Assembly: GCF_001429545.1 (NCBI RefSeq)
Contig: NZ_LMSP01000012.1
Coordinates: forward strand, 204,555 to 268,554
DNA: 64,000 nt
Direction of reading: 5' to 3'
From: Paenibacillus sp. Soil787
GTDB taxonomy: Bacteria; Bacillota; Bacilli; Paenibacillales; NBRC-103111
Under the pieces are notes generated by a model that worked only from the letters and a program-made list of their open reading frames with translations, was not told the origin of the DNA and made no database searches. Made by a program: the position numbers and the translations under genes. The number at the start of each line of letters is the position of its first letter. Within the stretch, counting starts at the first letter, position 1. Shown one piece after another: positions 51,676 through 60,570 of this stretch.

Positions 51676-53217
51676 TTATTTAGCGTATTCAACAGCTCTT
51701 GTTTCACGAATGACCGTAACCTTAATATGTCCTGGATAATCGAGTTCACCCTCGATTTTCTTCGTAATATCGCGGGCTAGACGGAACGCTTCGGTATCAT
51801 CCACTTTCTCCGGCTGAACCATAACGCGTACTTCACGACCTGCTTGAATGGCGTATGATTTCTCAACACCTTCGAAGGATTCCGAAATCTCTTCAAGCTT
51901 CTCCAGACGCTTAATATACGTTTCGAGCGTCTCTCTGCGTGCTCCAGGTCTGGCTGCGGATAAAGCATCTGCAGCTCCTACTAACATCGCAATAACAGAG
52001 GTTGCTTCTACATCACCGTGATGCGATGCAATACTATTAATAACGACTGGATGCTCCTTGTACTTCTTACCAATCTCAACACCGATTTCCACATGAGATC
52101 CTTCAACCTCGTGGTCTAGCGCCTTACCGATGTCATGAAGCAGCCCGGCACGTTTCGCCAAAGTTACGTCTACCCCGAGCTCCCCGGCCATCAGACCAGC
52201 CAGATAAGCTACTTCCATGGAATGTTTCAACACGTTTTGACCGTAACTTGTTCTGAATTTCAAGCGACCCAAAATTTTGATCAAGTCAGGATGCAATCCG
52301 TGTACACCAACCTCAAACGTGGCTTGCTCCCCATATTCGCGAATACGTTCGTCCACTTCTTTACGGGATTTCTCAACCATCTCTTCAATGCGTGCTGGAT
52401 GAATTCGTCCATCAGCAACAAGCTTCTCTAAAGATGTACGAGCAATTTCGCGTCGGATTGGATCAAATCCTGATAAAATAACTGCTTCTGGCGTATCATC
52501 AATAATAAGGTCAATACCCGTCAATGTTTCCAGAGCGCGAATATTACGTCCCTCACGACCGATGATTCGGCCTTTCATTTCTTCATTTGGCAGTGATACA
52601 ACTGAAACGGTTGTTTCAGCAACGTGATCAGCAGCACAACGTTGAATGGCGAGCGTGATGATTTCACGAGCTTTCTTATCGCCTTCTTCTTTGGCCTGCT
52701 GTTCGATTTCTTTAATAAGCTGTGCGGTTTCGTGACGAACTTCCTGTTCTACATTTGTAAGAATGATACTCTTAGCTTCATCCATTGTAAGACCAGAAAT
52801 TCGCTCTAACTCCGAAACTTGGCTTTTATAAAGCTGATCAATTTGTGATTGTGTATCCTCGATCCGCTTCTCTTTGTTGGCAACTTGCTCTTCTTTACGC
52901 TCGAGAGATTCTAATTTTTTATCCAGCGATTCCTCTTTTTGCAACAATCGTCTTTCTTGTCGTTGAATTTCATTTCGACGTTCACGAATGTCTTTTTCAG
53001 CTTCGGACCTCAGTTTGTGCACTTCGTCCTTTGCTTCCAGAACCGTTTCTTTTTTCAGTGCTTCTGCTTCCTTCTTGGCAGATTCTCTAATCTGTTCAGC
53101 GGCTGTTTCAGCACTGGAAATTTTCGCTTCTGCAAGAGATTTACGGATAAAATAACCAATCCCTAAGCATGCAGCTCCAACAATGAGAATGATCAGGATC
53201 CAGATGAATGGCATCAT
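51676..53217 (-). CDS. rny: Ribonuclease Y
   Basis: A 513-residue membrane-anchored endoribonuclease. One N-terminal helix (about 3-25, [20 protein letters not shown]) is followed by a long charged coiled coil (about 30-200), a KH RNA-binding domain ([34 protein letters not shown]) and an HD domain with [17 protein letters not shown]. RNase Y starts mRNA decay and works with RicA-RicF-RicT. The start ATG at 53217 has GAGGAGG 8 bases upstream. A good promoter lies about 270 bp upstream. Confidence 0.97.
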   Translation of the reverse strand: MMPFIWILIILIVGAACLGIGYFIRKSLAEAKISSAETAAEQIRESAKKEAEALKKETVLEAKDEVHKLRSEAEKDIRERRNEIQRQERRLLQKEESLDKKLESLERKEEQVANKEKRIEDTQSQIDQLYKSQVSELERISGLTMDEAKSIILTNVEQEVRHETAQLIKEIEQQAKEEGDKKAREIITLAIQRCAADHVAETTVSVVSLPNEEMKGRIIGREGRNIRALETLTGIDLIIDDTPEAVILSGFDPIRREIARTSLEKLVADGRIHPARIEEMVEKSRKEVDERIREYGEQATFEVGVHGLHPDLIKILGRLKFRTSYGQNVLKHSMEVAYLAGLMAGELGVDVTLAKRAGLLHDIGKALDHEVEGSHVEIGVEIGKKYKEHPVVINSIASHHGDVEATSVIAMLVGAADALSAARPGARRETLETYIKRLEKLEEISESFEGVEKSYAIQAGREVRVMVQPEKVDDTEAFRLARDITKKIEGELDYPGHIKVTVIRETRAVEYAK

Positions 53218-53601
53218 CTTGTTCACCTCCTCGTTGGTTTCTCCAAGGTGTTAGCCTGGGATTCCCTTCGGTTTTTTAATCCGATTTTTAATTGTTTGAC
53301 TAGTCATACATACCCTACTTATTAAGAGCATGGCTTTTAAATGAATGCGCACCGTGCGTTAGAGGCACTATAGTGCTAATAATCCATAATCAACAGTGTA
53401 AAAATTGGCGGTTTCTACATCTGTCCCCTCAAAATCAATGAATTAAGTATGATTTTGAATACATTATGAAAATATACACTGTTATTTTATCTTTTGTCGA
53501 AGAAGCTTGTCAAGCGAATGTCCCTGAGATGACAGAATAACTATTTCCAGCACCAGATAATATTTAATGTCATTAACTAATAAAACATATAATTAATGAC
53601 A
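53218..53601. promoter_or_regulatory. Intergenic region upstream of rny
   Basis: This 384-bp gap holds the rny promoter (53484-53513), a long leader of about 260 bp with no clear hairpin-T-tract, and two TTAATGWCATTAA palindromes next to the recX stop. The leader length hints at post-transcriptional control of rny, but no known element is recognised. Confidence 0.45.
53484..53513 (-). promoter_or_regulatory. Sigma-A promoter for rny
   Basis: Minus strand: perfect -35 TTGACA (53508-53513), 18-bp spacer, -10 TAAAAT (53484-53489). Confidence 0.7.
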
Positions 53602-53605
53602 TTAA
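53564..53605. promoter_or_regulatory. Pair of TTAATGWCATTAA palindromes
   Basis: Two perfect 13-bp palindromes, TTAATGTCATTAA (53564-53576) and TTAATGACATTAA (53593-53605), lie 29 bp apart; the second overlaps the recX stop codon. A third exact copy is at 4370-4382. They could be operators or a small repeat family. Confidence 0.5.
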
Positions 53606-54294
53606 TAATCGAACGAGTCATCTGAGATTTCAAATTCCTCTTCACTCGATTCACTGCTTAATACACCCAAAACCTTGTTAACAATAGAACCTGTATAGCC
53701 TCTCCGCATAAGAAAAGCTCCCGTCTTTCTTTTACGATCCATAGTCTTTCCTGAGGTTTGCTTCCATTTCGTTTGCCCCAACTTCATTGCCCCTGCAAAC
53801 TCATCTTCAGGATCGATAGTTTCCATGGCATTTTTGACCAATTCTTTATCAATACCTTTTTGTTGAAGCTCTTGTCGAACGAGATTACGACCTTTTCGCT
53901 GCGAAATAATGCGATTATCTGTCCACATTTTCGCAAATTCCTCATCATTGATATAATTTTGCTGAACTAGCTTCTCACATGCCCATGCAATAATAGGCAC
54001 TTCGAATCCTTTCTCTTTCAGCTTACGTTTTACTTCACTTAATGAATGAGGTCGTCTGCCTATCATGCTTATTGCCTTTATATAAGCCATATTCTGTTCC
54101 TCATCAAGCGTTATACTTTCGATTTCTTGGAGATGTATGGTTTCCCCTTTATTTAACCGATGCTTGATTAAAATATCTTCATGAACGGAGAATGCGTATT
54201 CTTCATTTAGAAATATATTGTATCGATGCTTACCACGCTTCTGTTTCTCAACCTTGGTGATGATTAACAATGGTTGTTGCTCTTCACTATTCAA
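53602..54294 (-). CDS. recX: Recombination regulator RecX
   Basis: A 230-residue helical protein made of three-helix repeats. Family segments include EYAFSVHEDILIKHRLNKGE, then RPHSLSEVKRKLKEKGF and YINDEEFAKMWTDNRI, and a late RRGYTGSIVNKVL. RecX binds and modulates RecA filaments. The C-terminal acidic tail (SESSEEEFEISDDS) is a lineage extension. The start is TTG at 54294 with AAGGAG upstream. It follows recA but is separated from it by a terminator, unlike classic recA-recX operons. Confidence 0.94.
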   Translation of the reverse strand: MNSEEQQPLLIITKVEKQKRGKHRYNIFLNEEYAFSVHEDILIKHRLNKGETIHLQEIESITLDEEQNMAYIKAISMIGRRPHSLSEVKRKLKEKGFEVPIIAWACEKLVQQNYINDEEFAKMWTDNRIISQRKGRNLVRQELQQKGIDKELVKNAMETIDPEDEFAGAMKLGQTKWKQTSGKTMDRKRKTGAFLMRRGYTGSIVNKVLGVLSSESSEEEFEISDDSFDY

Positions 54295-54312
54295 AACTAA
54301 CCAACTCCTTCA

Positions 54313-54351
54313 ATGAAGAAAAGCACCTTAACACAAGGTTTAAGGTGCTTT
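54313..54351 (-). terminator. Intrinsic terminator after recA
   Basis: Minus strand: AAAGCACCTTA/TAAGGTGCTTT stem followed by TC; it lies between the recA stop and the recX start, so recX is read-through or independently expressed. Confidence 0.8.
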
Positions 54352-54370
54352 CATGTATGATCATTAAAAC

Positions 54371-55414
54371 TTATTCGAAATCTGGTTCCAACTCATCATC
54401 TTCCTCGTCAACATTAAGAGGGATTGCTTTGATTAAATTACTGTTCTCTCGAATCCGTAATTCAATCGTTTCCGAGATACTTTTGTTATCTTTCAAAAAC
54501 TGCTTCGAATTCTCACGGCCTTGACCAAGACGCTCACCTTCATACGAATACCAAGCTCCGCTTTTATTAACGATATCCATCTCTGTTCCGATATCAATAA
54601 TACTGCCTTCGCGTGAAATTCCTTCACCGTACATAATATCTACTTCTGCTTGTTTAAACGGCGGAGCTACTTTATTCTTAACGACTTTAATTCTTGTGCG
54701 GTTACCAACCATATCATTACCCTGTTTGATGGTTTCCACACGACGAACATCTAGTCGAACGGATGAGTAGAACTTGAGTGCACGGCCGCCAGGTGTTGTC
54801 TCTGGGTTACCGAACATAACGCCAACTTTTTCACGTAATTGGTTAATGAAAATCGCGATAACTTTGGACTTGTTGATCGCACCAGACAGCTTACGAAGTG
54901 CTTGGGACATCAATCGAGCCTGAAGACCCACGTGAGAATCACCCATATCGCCTTCAATCTCTGCTTTAGGCACTAATGCCGCTACGGAGTCAATAACAAT
55001 AATATCTACAGCTCCACTTCGTACTAATGCTTCAGCGATTTCAAGTGCTTGTTCACCTGTATCTGGCTGAGAGAGTAGAAGCTCATCTATATTAATACCA
55101 AGCTTGCTTGCATATGAAGGATCCAATGCGTGCTCCGCATCGATAAAAGCTGCTTGTCCACCATTCTTCTGTACTTCTGCGATAGCATGCAGAGCTACCG
55201 TAGTTTTACCAGAAGACTCAGGTCCATATACTTCAATAATTCTTCCGCGTGGAAATCCACCTATTCCAAGCGCGATATCAAGCGCAAGAGAGCCGGATGA
55301 AATCGTTTCAACTTGCATATGTGTAGATTCTCCAAGCTTCATAATGGAGCCTTTTCCGAACTGCTTCTCAATTTGACGTAAAGCATTATCAAGTGCTGCG
55401 CGACGATCTGACAA
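54371..55414 (-). CDS. recA: Recombinase RecA
   Basis: A 347-residue RecA. Walker A is GPESSGKTT, Walker [13 protein letters not shown], and DNA-binding loop L2 begins with [19 protein letters not shown]. The C-terminal tail is acidic ([13 protein letters not shown]). RecA drives homologous recombination and SOS induction. TTG at 55414 gives the family N-terminus (MSDRRAAL...) with AAGGA about 10 bases upstream; a GTG three codons earlier lies too close to that RBS. A LexA-type box and a TTGGCA-17-TATCAT promoter precede it. Confidence 0.98.
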   Translation of the reverse strand: MSDRRAALDNALRQIEKQFGKGSIMKLGESTHMQVETISSGSLALDIALGIGGFPRGRIIEVYGPESSGKTTVALHAIAEVQKNGGQAAFIDAEHALDPSYASKLGINIDELLLSQPDTGEQALEIAEALVRSGAVDIIVIDSVAALVPKAEIEGDMGDSHVGLQARLMSQALRKLSGAINKSKVIAIFINQLREKVGVMFGNPETTPGGRALKFYSSVRLDVRRVETIKQGNDMVGNRTRIKVVKNKVAPPFKQAEVDIMYGEGISREGSIIDIGTEMDIVNKSGAWYSYEGERLGQGRENSKQFLKDNKSISETIELRIRENSNLIKAIPLNVDEEDDELEPDFE

Positions 55415-55448
55415 AACACTCACTTCCTTCTTCTATCATTATAGGTAT

Positions 55449-55477
55449 ATGATAACTTGTTTTCAGGTGTTTGCCAA
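55449..55477 (-). promoter_or_regulatory. Sigma-A promoter for recA
   Basis: Minus strand: TTGGCA (55472-55477), 17-bp spacer, TATCAT (55449-55454), about 30 bp before the start codon. Confidence 0.7.
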
Positions 55478-55486
55478 GCATTTTTT

Positions 55487-55500
55487 CGAACATACATTCG
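55487..55500. promoter_or_regulatory. LexA/DinR SOS box upstream of recA
   Basis: CGAACATACATTCG matches the Bacillus-type CGAAC-N4-GTTCG box with one mismatch. It sits 10 bp upstream of the -35 element of recA, as expected for SOS control. Confidence 0.8.
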
Positions 55501-55517
55501 ACTTTTTAGCGAACAAA

Positions 55518-55554
55518 CAAAAAACCGCAACAAAGTTATCGCTTTGCTACGGTT
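55518..55554 (-). terminator. Intrinsic terminator after cinA
   Basis: Minus strand: AACCGTAGCAAAG/CTTTGTTGCGGTT stem (one mismatch) followed by TTTTG. Confidence 0.88.
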
Positions 55555-55589
55555 CTTCCGTTAACACTTAGCCTTATTATATGCGAACT

Positions 55590-56840
55590 CTAGCTATCTT
55601 TCAACTGTTTCCATAATTGATAGAGCGCATTTTTGGCTGCTCTATGCTTGATGGACTCCCGATTACCAGATAGCTGCAAAGTAATAACCCTTGTTGCTGC
55701 GTTCTTTTGAGCAAAACCTATATAAACCAGTCCTACAGGCTTGCCTTCAGACGGACTTGGACCGGCTACACCCGTGACGGATAGACCAAAGTCACTTCCG
55801 GTCACAGTAATCAATTGCTCCGCTAAGAGGGTCGCTGTCTCGCTGCTAACAGCACCTGGGGAACCCTCCCCTTCCAGTACTTCCATTGGAACACCAAGGA
55901 GCTTATGCTTCAAGGCATTAGAATAACAAATAATCCCTCCAAGGAAAGATTGGGAACTCCCCGGTACCGAAGTAATCAAATCGCTTAGCAGGCCGCCTGT
56001 GCAGCTTTCAGCCACAGTAAGTGTCTGGTTCTTCTCGCCAAGCAATTGCAGCACAATCGTTTCGATAGGAACATCTTGGTCGGCATAAAGATGCTCTCCT
56101 AATCGCGTTCTAATCTCTTGCTCGGTCGCATGAAGATTCCGTTCACCTTCTGAAGCTGTCTGTGCACGTGTTGTTAAGCGAATCGTCACTTCGCTTTCTT
56201 TGGCATATGGAGCGATCGTTGGGTCCGTTTGAGCTTGGATTAGATCAAGTAATTGATGTTCCAAGTTAGATTCACCGATGCCGGCAAATTTAAGCATTTT
56301 GGAATAAAGCGGAATCTCATTAGTCATCCGTGCACGCAGCCAAGGAACCGCATACTTGGTGAACATTGGCTTCATTTCTTTGGGCGGGCCAGGCAGCAGA
56401 ATGAAATGTGTCCCTCCGTATGTAAATGCATTACCTACTGCAAGTCCTGTTTCGTTATGTAAAGGATCACTTCCCTCGATCATCATCGCTTGTCGTCTGT
56501 TGCTTTCCACCATATGGATCCCGCGTGACTCGAACATCTCCGTAATTGTTTTCATAGAGGGCTCATGGACAATCAATTCACGACCTATAAATGCAGCAAG
56601 CACATCCTTCGTCAAATCATCCTGCGTAGGTCCAAGACCTCCCGTACAAATAACGACGTCAGCTCTTGAAACGGCTAATTTGAAGCTATCTAGCAATCTC
56701 TGTTCATTATCACCAACGACCGTTTGGAAATACATATCAACACCAAGCGCAGCACATTCTCTGGAAAGAAATTGAGCATTCGTATTTACAATTTGGCCTA
56801 ATAAAAGTTCCGTTCCAACAGCGATAATTTCAGCTTTCAT
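55590..56840 (-). CDS. cinA: CinA-type competence/damage-inducible protein
   Basis: A 416-residue two-domain protein. The N-terminal molybdopterin-binding-like domain (about 1-170) begins MKAEIIAVGTELLLGQIVNT and has ICTGGLGPTQDD. The C-terminal CinA domain (about 255-416) has LTVAESCTGG, VPGSSQSFLGGIICYSN and LSVTGVAGP, the nicotinamide-mononucleotide deamidase signature. The start ATG at 56840 follows AAGGAGGG. The pgsA-cinA-recA order is conserved in Firmicutes. A 40-bp repeat lies in the gap upstream. Confidence 0.95.
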   Translation of the reverse strand: MKAEIIAVGTELLLGQIVNTNAQFLSRECAALGVDMYFQTVVGDNEQRLLDSFKLAVSRADVVICTGGLGPTQDDLTKDVLAAFIGRELIVHEPSMKTITEMFESRGIHMVESNRRQAMMIEGSDPLHNETGLAVGNAFTYGGTHFILLPGPPKEMKPMFTKYAVPWLRARMTNEIPLYSKMLKFAGIGESNLEHQLLDLIQAQTDPTIAPYAKESEVTIRLTTRAQTASEGERNLHATEQEIRTRLGEHLYADQDVPIETIVLQLLGEKNQTLTVAESCTGGLLSDLITSVPGSSQSFLGGIICYSNALKHKLLGVPMEVLEGEGSPGAVSSETATLLAEQLITVTGSDFGLSVTGVAGPSPSEGKPVGLVYIGFAQKNAATRVITLQLSGNRESIKHRAAKNALYQLWKQLKDS

Positions 56841-56909
56841 TCCTAGTTCCCTCCTTAAAATGAGAAAACCTCTACCCTCGGCCATTTAAAGATGAGCGAC
56901 CGCGTTTAG

Positions 56910-56949
56910 AGGAGAGACTTTGGCCTACGACCAAAGATCCCTATATTAG
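56910..56949 (-). repeat. 40-bp palindromic repeat, copy B
   Basis: The reverse complement of copy A (36198-36237) with two differences; one base pair of the stem becomes a G-T pair in RNA. It starts 7 bp after the pgsA stop in the direction of transcription. Confidence 0.85.
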
Positions 56950-56956
56950 GTAAGTT

Positions 56957-57541
56957 TTAAGCTTTTTCCGAAAAATCAATGACATGCTTATTCTTTACAA
57001 AGTACTCTACACCAGAATACACGGTAATAATTGCTGCTACCCAACTAGCTATAACATCAAAAGGGAAGTGCAGAAACGTAAAAGGAAAATTATTGATAAG
57101 TAGTGCAATGATGGCTGTAATCTGAGCTGCCGTCTTCGCTTTTCCCCATTTGCTAGCCGCCATCACGGTACCCTCCAATAGAGCAATTTGGCGAAGTCCT
57201 GTGACAGCCCACTCTCTACTGATAATGACAATGACAATCCAAGCATCTACTTTACCCATTTCCACTAATGAGACGAGAACAGCCGTTACAAGCAGCTTAT
57301 CCGCTAAAGGATCAAGCAGCTTGCCCAAGTTGGTCACAAGATTACGTTTTCTGGCAATGTAACCATCTAAACTGTCTGTACTCGCTGCAATAATGAAAAT
57401 TAAAGCAGCAATAATTTGATTATACGTTATGCTAAATTCCTCTATCCGTATATGAGGGAATTTCACCTTAATCAACAGAAAAAACATGATAATAGGTACT
57501 AATAAAATCCTCGCCACGGTGATGCGATTAGCTAGGTTCAT
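56957..57541 (-). CDS. pgsA: CDP-diacylglycerol-glycerol-3-phosphate 3-phosphatidyltransferase
   Basis: A 194-residue membrane enzyme with four to six helices. The CDP-alcohol phosphatidyltransferase motif is complete: DSLDGYIARKRN, then GKLLDPLADKLL (D-G-x2-A-R...G-x3-D-x3-D). It makes phosphatidylglycerolphosphate, the first step to phosphatidylglycerol. Its start overlaps the rimO stop by 4 bp, so the two genes are co-translated. Confidence 0.95.
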   Translation of the reverse strand: MNLANRITVARILLVPIIMFFLLIKVKFPHIRIEEFSITYNQIIAALIFIIAASTDSLDGYIARKRNLVTNLGKLLDPLADKLLVTAVLVSLVEMGKVDAWIVIVIISREWAVTGLRQIALLEGTVMAASKWGKAKTAAQITAIIALLINNFPFTFLHFPFDVIASWVAAIITVYSGVEYFVKNKHVIDFSEKA

Positions 57542-58866
57542 GCAATTACCTCCCCGGATAAGTCAAACTCGTAAGAGTGGGTAATACGAACTTTAGCTAG
57601 TTCACCTATGTTAAGCTTCGCATTCGACACGAATACTTCTCCATCAATTTCAGGAGCATCAAATTGGGAACGACCAATATATACATCACTTCTGCCATCG
57701 TATCTTTCGATTAGCACGTCGATTTCCTGCCCGATGCGGCGTCCGCCACGCAAATTTGATATCTCACGTTGAATTTCCATAATCGCGTTCGCTCGATACT
57801 CTTTTACATCATCAGGAACTTGGTCCGGCAAACGTGCTGCTGGTGTATCATCTTCCTTGGAATAGGCAAACACACCGAGACGGTCAAACTGAACATCGCG
57901 AACAAATTGTTTCAAGTTTTCGAAGTCCTGCTCAGTTTCACCTGGGAATCCTACAATGAGTGAGGTACGTAGGGCTACATCCGGAATCGCTTCACGAATT
58001 TTACGAACCAGTTCACGTGTATCCTTCTGGCGGCCAGGTCTACGCATCCTTTTAAGAATAGAATCTTCACTGTGTTGAAGCGGCATATCAATGTACTTAC
58101 ATACCTTCGGATTAGATGCCATAACAGCAATCAATTCGTCACTAAAGAATCCAGGGTAAGCATAGTGCAGCCGCACCCACTCGATGCCTTCCACTTCGCT
58201 TACTTTATTCAGCAAGGTAGGCAGCATGAAACCATCATAAAGATCTGTTCCATAATTCGTGGAATCCTGCGCAATTAGACTAATTTCTTTAACGCCTTGA
58301 GCTGCAAGATTGGCTACTTCCGTAACGATGGACTCCATACTTCTGCTTTTAAAGCTGCCTCGCATGATTGGAATACTGCAGAATGTACAAGCGTTATCGC
58401 AGCCTTCTGCAATTTTCACATAGGCTGTATATCGTGGAGTTGTCATGAGTCTTGGCAGATCCGCATCATAATTAAATACCGGATTCCCTACAAGGACCGG
58501 TTTCTTTCCGCGAAGCGCCTCATCTACGATATGGTTGATCTTATCGAAATCTCCGGTACCCACGATGCCATCAATCTCTGGCATTTCTTCCATCAACTGC
58601 TTTTTGTAGCGTTGTGTAAGACATCCGGAGACGATTAGCGCCTTGAGATTCGCTGTTTGCTTTAGTTCTGCCATATCCAAAATTGTATTAACGGATTCTT
58701 CTTTTGCTGCATCAATGAACCCGCAAGTGTTCACGATAATGACAGTGGCATCTTCCTTGTTATCAACAAGCTGAAAACCACGGCCATGAATTAATCCTGA
58801 CATAATCTCGGAATCGACCAAATTCTTTTCGCATCCAAGAGTAACTACTTTAACCTTTTCTGTCAT
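57538..58866 (-). CDS. rimO: Ribosomal protein S12 methylthiotransferase RimO
   Basis: A 442-residue radical-SAM methylthiotransferase. The N-terminal cluster domain has TLGCEKNLVDSE, NTCGFID and VSGCLTQR. The radical SAM domain has CDNACTFCSIPIMRG, and a C-terminal TRAM domain follows. The EKNLVDSE start and GFI motif distinguish RimO from MiaB. It methylthiolates an aspartate of ribosomal protein S12. The start ATG at 58866 follows GGAGGTTG. An upstream extension in the frame has no support. Confidence 0.96.
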   Translation of the reverse strand: MTEKVKVVTLGCEKNLVDSEIMSGLIHGRGFQLVDNKEDATVIIVNTCGFIDAAKEESVNTILDMAELKQTANLKALIVSGCLTQRYKKQLMEEMPEIDGIVGTGDFDKINHIVDEALRGKKPVLVGNPVFNYDADLPRLMTTPRYTAYVKIAEGCDNACTFCSIPIMRGSFKSRSMESIVTEVANLAAQGVKEISLIAQDSTNYGTDLYDGFMLPTLLNKVSEVEGIEWVRLHYAYPGFFSDELIAVMASNPKVCKYIDMPLQHSEDSILKRMRRPGRQKDTRELVRKIREAIPDVALRTSLIVGFPGETEQDFENLKQFVRDVQFDRLGVFAYSKEDDTPAARLPDQVPDDVKEYRANAIMEIQREISNLRGGRRIGQEIDVLIERYDGRSDVYIGRSQFDAPEIDGEVFVSNAKLNIGELAKVRITHSYEFDLSGEVIA

Positions 58867-58939
58867 GAAAGAAACAACCTCCAATAGTCCTAAAAAACAC
58901 TCCCTACCAGTATAATACAAGCCCTATAGGGTGTCAAAA

Positions 58940-58966
58940 TGTAAAAACCCCCTACATGTAGGGGGA
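58940..58966 (-). terminator. Intrinsic terminator after yajQ
   Basis: Minus strand: CCCCCTACATGTAGGGGG, a perfect palindrome, followed by TTTTTAC. Confidence 0.9.
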
Positions 58967-58994
58967 GACACTTCAAAGAACTTCGTATGTATGC

Positions 58995-59486
58995 CTATTT
59001 CAAGTTTACAAATTGTAAATCAAGAGGAATTTCCGCCTTACGCAAGAGCGCAATAACGGCCTGTAAATCATCTCGACTCTTCCCGGTTACGCGGATTTGA
59101 TCACCTTGGATTTGCGTCTTAACTTTAAGTTTGGAGTCACGAATAAGAATGTTAATTTTTTTCGAGTTCTCCTGATCGACACCTTGTTTCATGCTAATTT
59201 TCTGCCTTACGGTGGAACCAGCCGCTGGTTCTACTTTACTGTACTCGAGATTTTTAATCGAGATACCGCGCTTCGTCATTTTAGCGTGCATAATATCAAG
59301 AACATTCTGAAGCTTAAACTCATCATCGGAGGTGACAACAAGCTGGTCCTTATCCAATTTAATGCTGCTTTTACTGCCTTTAAAGTCAAAGCGGGTGAGG
59401 ATCTCTTTTTCCGCCTGCTGAATGGCGTTGTTTAGTTCCTGCATATCCACCTTGGATACGATATCAAACGAGCATTCTGAACTCAT
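58995..59486 (-). CDS. yajQ: YajQ family nucleotide-binding protein
   Basis: A 163-residue protein with the two-domain YajQ fold. The N-terminus [19 protein letters not shown], the middle [20 protein letters not shown] and the C-terminal [20 protein letters not shown] are all characteristic. Family members bind cyclic di-GMP or nucleic acid in some bacteria; the role in Firmicutes is unsettled. ATG at 59486 gives the usual N-terminus. Confidence 0.95.
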   Translation of the reverse strand: MSSECSFDIVSKVDMQELNNAIQQAEKEILTRFDFKGSKSSIKLDKDQLVVTSDDEFKLQNVLDIMHAKMTKRGISIKNLEYSKVEPAAGSTVRQKISMKQGVDQENSKKINILIRDSKLKVKTQIQGDQIRVTGKSRDDLQAVIALLRKAEIPLDLQFVNLK

Positions 59487-59540
59487 CTTAGACAAAACAT
59501 CCTTTCCATCAAATTACAATAGCATTATAGCAAGAAGCCG

Positions 59541-59578
59541 TAAAAAAAGAAACATCCCAAGCCCTCTCGGCCTAGGAT
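59541..59578 (-). terminator. Intrinsic terminator after the RodZ-like gene
   Basis: Minus strand: ATCCTAGGCC...GGCTTGGGAT stem with a short loop, then GTTTCTTTTTTT. Confidence 0.8.
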
Positions 59579-59628
59579 ATCTCTTCGTATTATTCATTAC
59601 CCGGGAAAGCGCAGGAACTGCCAAAATG

Positions 59629-60522
59629 CTAGCTTTTTTGCAAATTAAGCTGTATTCTTTTAGGGTTTGGTGTATCTCCGACAGGAACAATCGTACCATT
59701 GACAGTAAGTTCCAGAGCACTAGCCGCACCTACATTTAAATAAGCAGAACTGGTTAGATCAAAATTGTCCGTGTCACCGGCTTTGTAAAGCTTCTGTCTA
59801 AGCATTTCTTTACCGCCTGCGTCTGTAAGAGAATCCACACGAATCCAACAGGAACCTGTTATTTTCATCTCAATATTCAGATTGGCAGCACCGGTTATCG
59901 TGTAGTTATCTACGCCTTTCTCGCTAGTGCTAAACTTAACCTGAACAGATGGCGTTGGTGTTGGTACTGGTGTTGGTACTGGTGTCGGTATTGGAGTCGA
60001 AAGAGGCGCCACTTTACCGTCACCGGACGTATTCATTGTCGTACTTGGAGCAGTGCTAGCCGATTGATTCGTAGAATTAGTGATTCTCGGAGATTGCGTT
60101 TGAGCAGGTTTTTCATCTGCCGGCGTTCCCTTATAATTCTTGTACGTATAGTAGTATACGATACCGAATATAAGCAGAATGAAACAGACAAACATCGTTC
60201 CAGAAGCCCATCTGCTCAATTTCTCAGTATTACGGACACTTGTTCTATTTTTACGAATCGTTTCTACAACTGGTTTCTCTACAGCTGGGGATGGATTCGT
60301 CGTTTGGTACATGCCCAGAACTTCAGCAGGATCAAGCCCCACCGCTTCAGCGTAGCTTTTGATAAAGGCACGTACATAGAAGCTGCCAGGCAGAACCTTG
60401 TAGTTTCCCTCTTCAATCGCTTCCAAGTAGCGTTTACGAATTTTCGTAACTTCTTGAAGATCGTCAAGAGAGATTTTCTTTTCCTGGCGTGTTTTGCGTA
60501 AAATGTATCCGAGATCAGACAT
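59629..60522 (-). CDS. ymfM: RodZ-like membrane protein (YmfM; HTH_25 + DUF4115)
   Basis: A 297-residue single-pass protein. The N-terminal helix-turn-helix (about 3-70) has LGYILRKTRQEKKISLDDLQ and PGSFYVRAFIKSYAE. A membrane helix spans about 107-128 (TMFVCFILLIFGIVYYY). A proline/threonine linker with TPIPTPVPTPVPTPTPS (about 175-195) precedes a C-terminal DUF4115 domain ending in VPVGDTPNPKRIQLNL. RodZ links MreB to the cell-elongation machinery. The tandem PTPV repeats have length variation potential. Confidence 0.93.
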   Translation of the reverse strand: MSDLGYILRKTRQEKKISLDDLQEVTKIRKRYLEAIEEGNYKVLPGSFYVRAFIKSYAEAVGLDPAEVLGMYQTTNPSPAVEKPVVETIRKNRTSVRNTEKLSRWASGTMFVCFILLIFGIVYYYTYKNYKGTPADEKPAQTQSPRITNSTNQSASTAPSTTMNTSGDGKVAPLSTPIPTPVPTPVPTPTPSVQVKFSTSEKGVDNYTITGAANLNIEMKITGSCWIRVDSLTDAGGKEMLRQKLYKAGDTDNFDLTSSAYLNVGAASALELTVNGTIVPVGDTPNPKRIQLNLQKS

Positions 60523-60570
60523 ATGGTCACCTCCTCGCGGGATCTTTTTTATTTAATGACGTTACAGACA

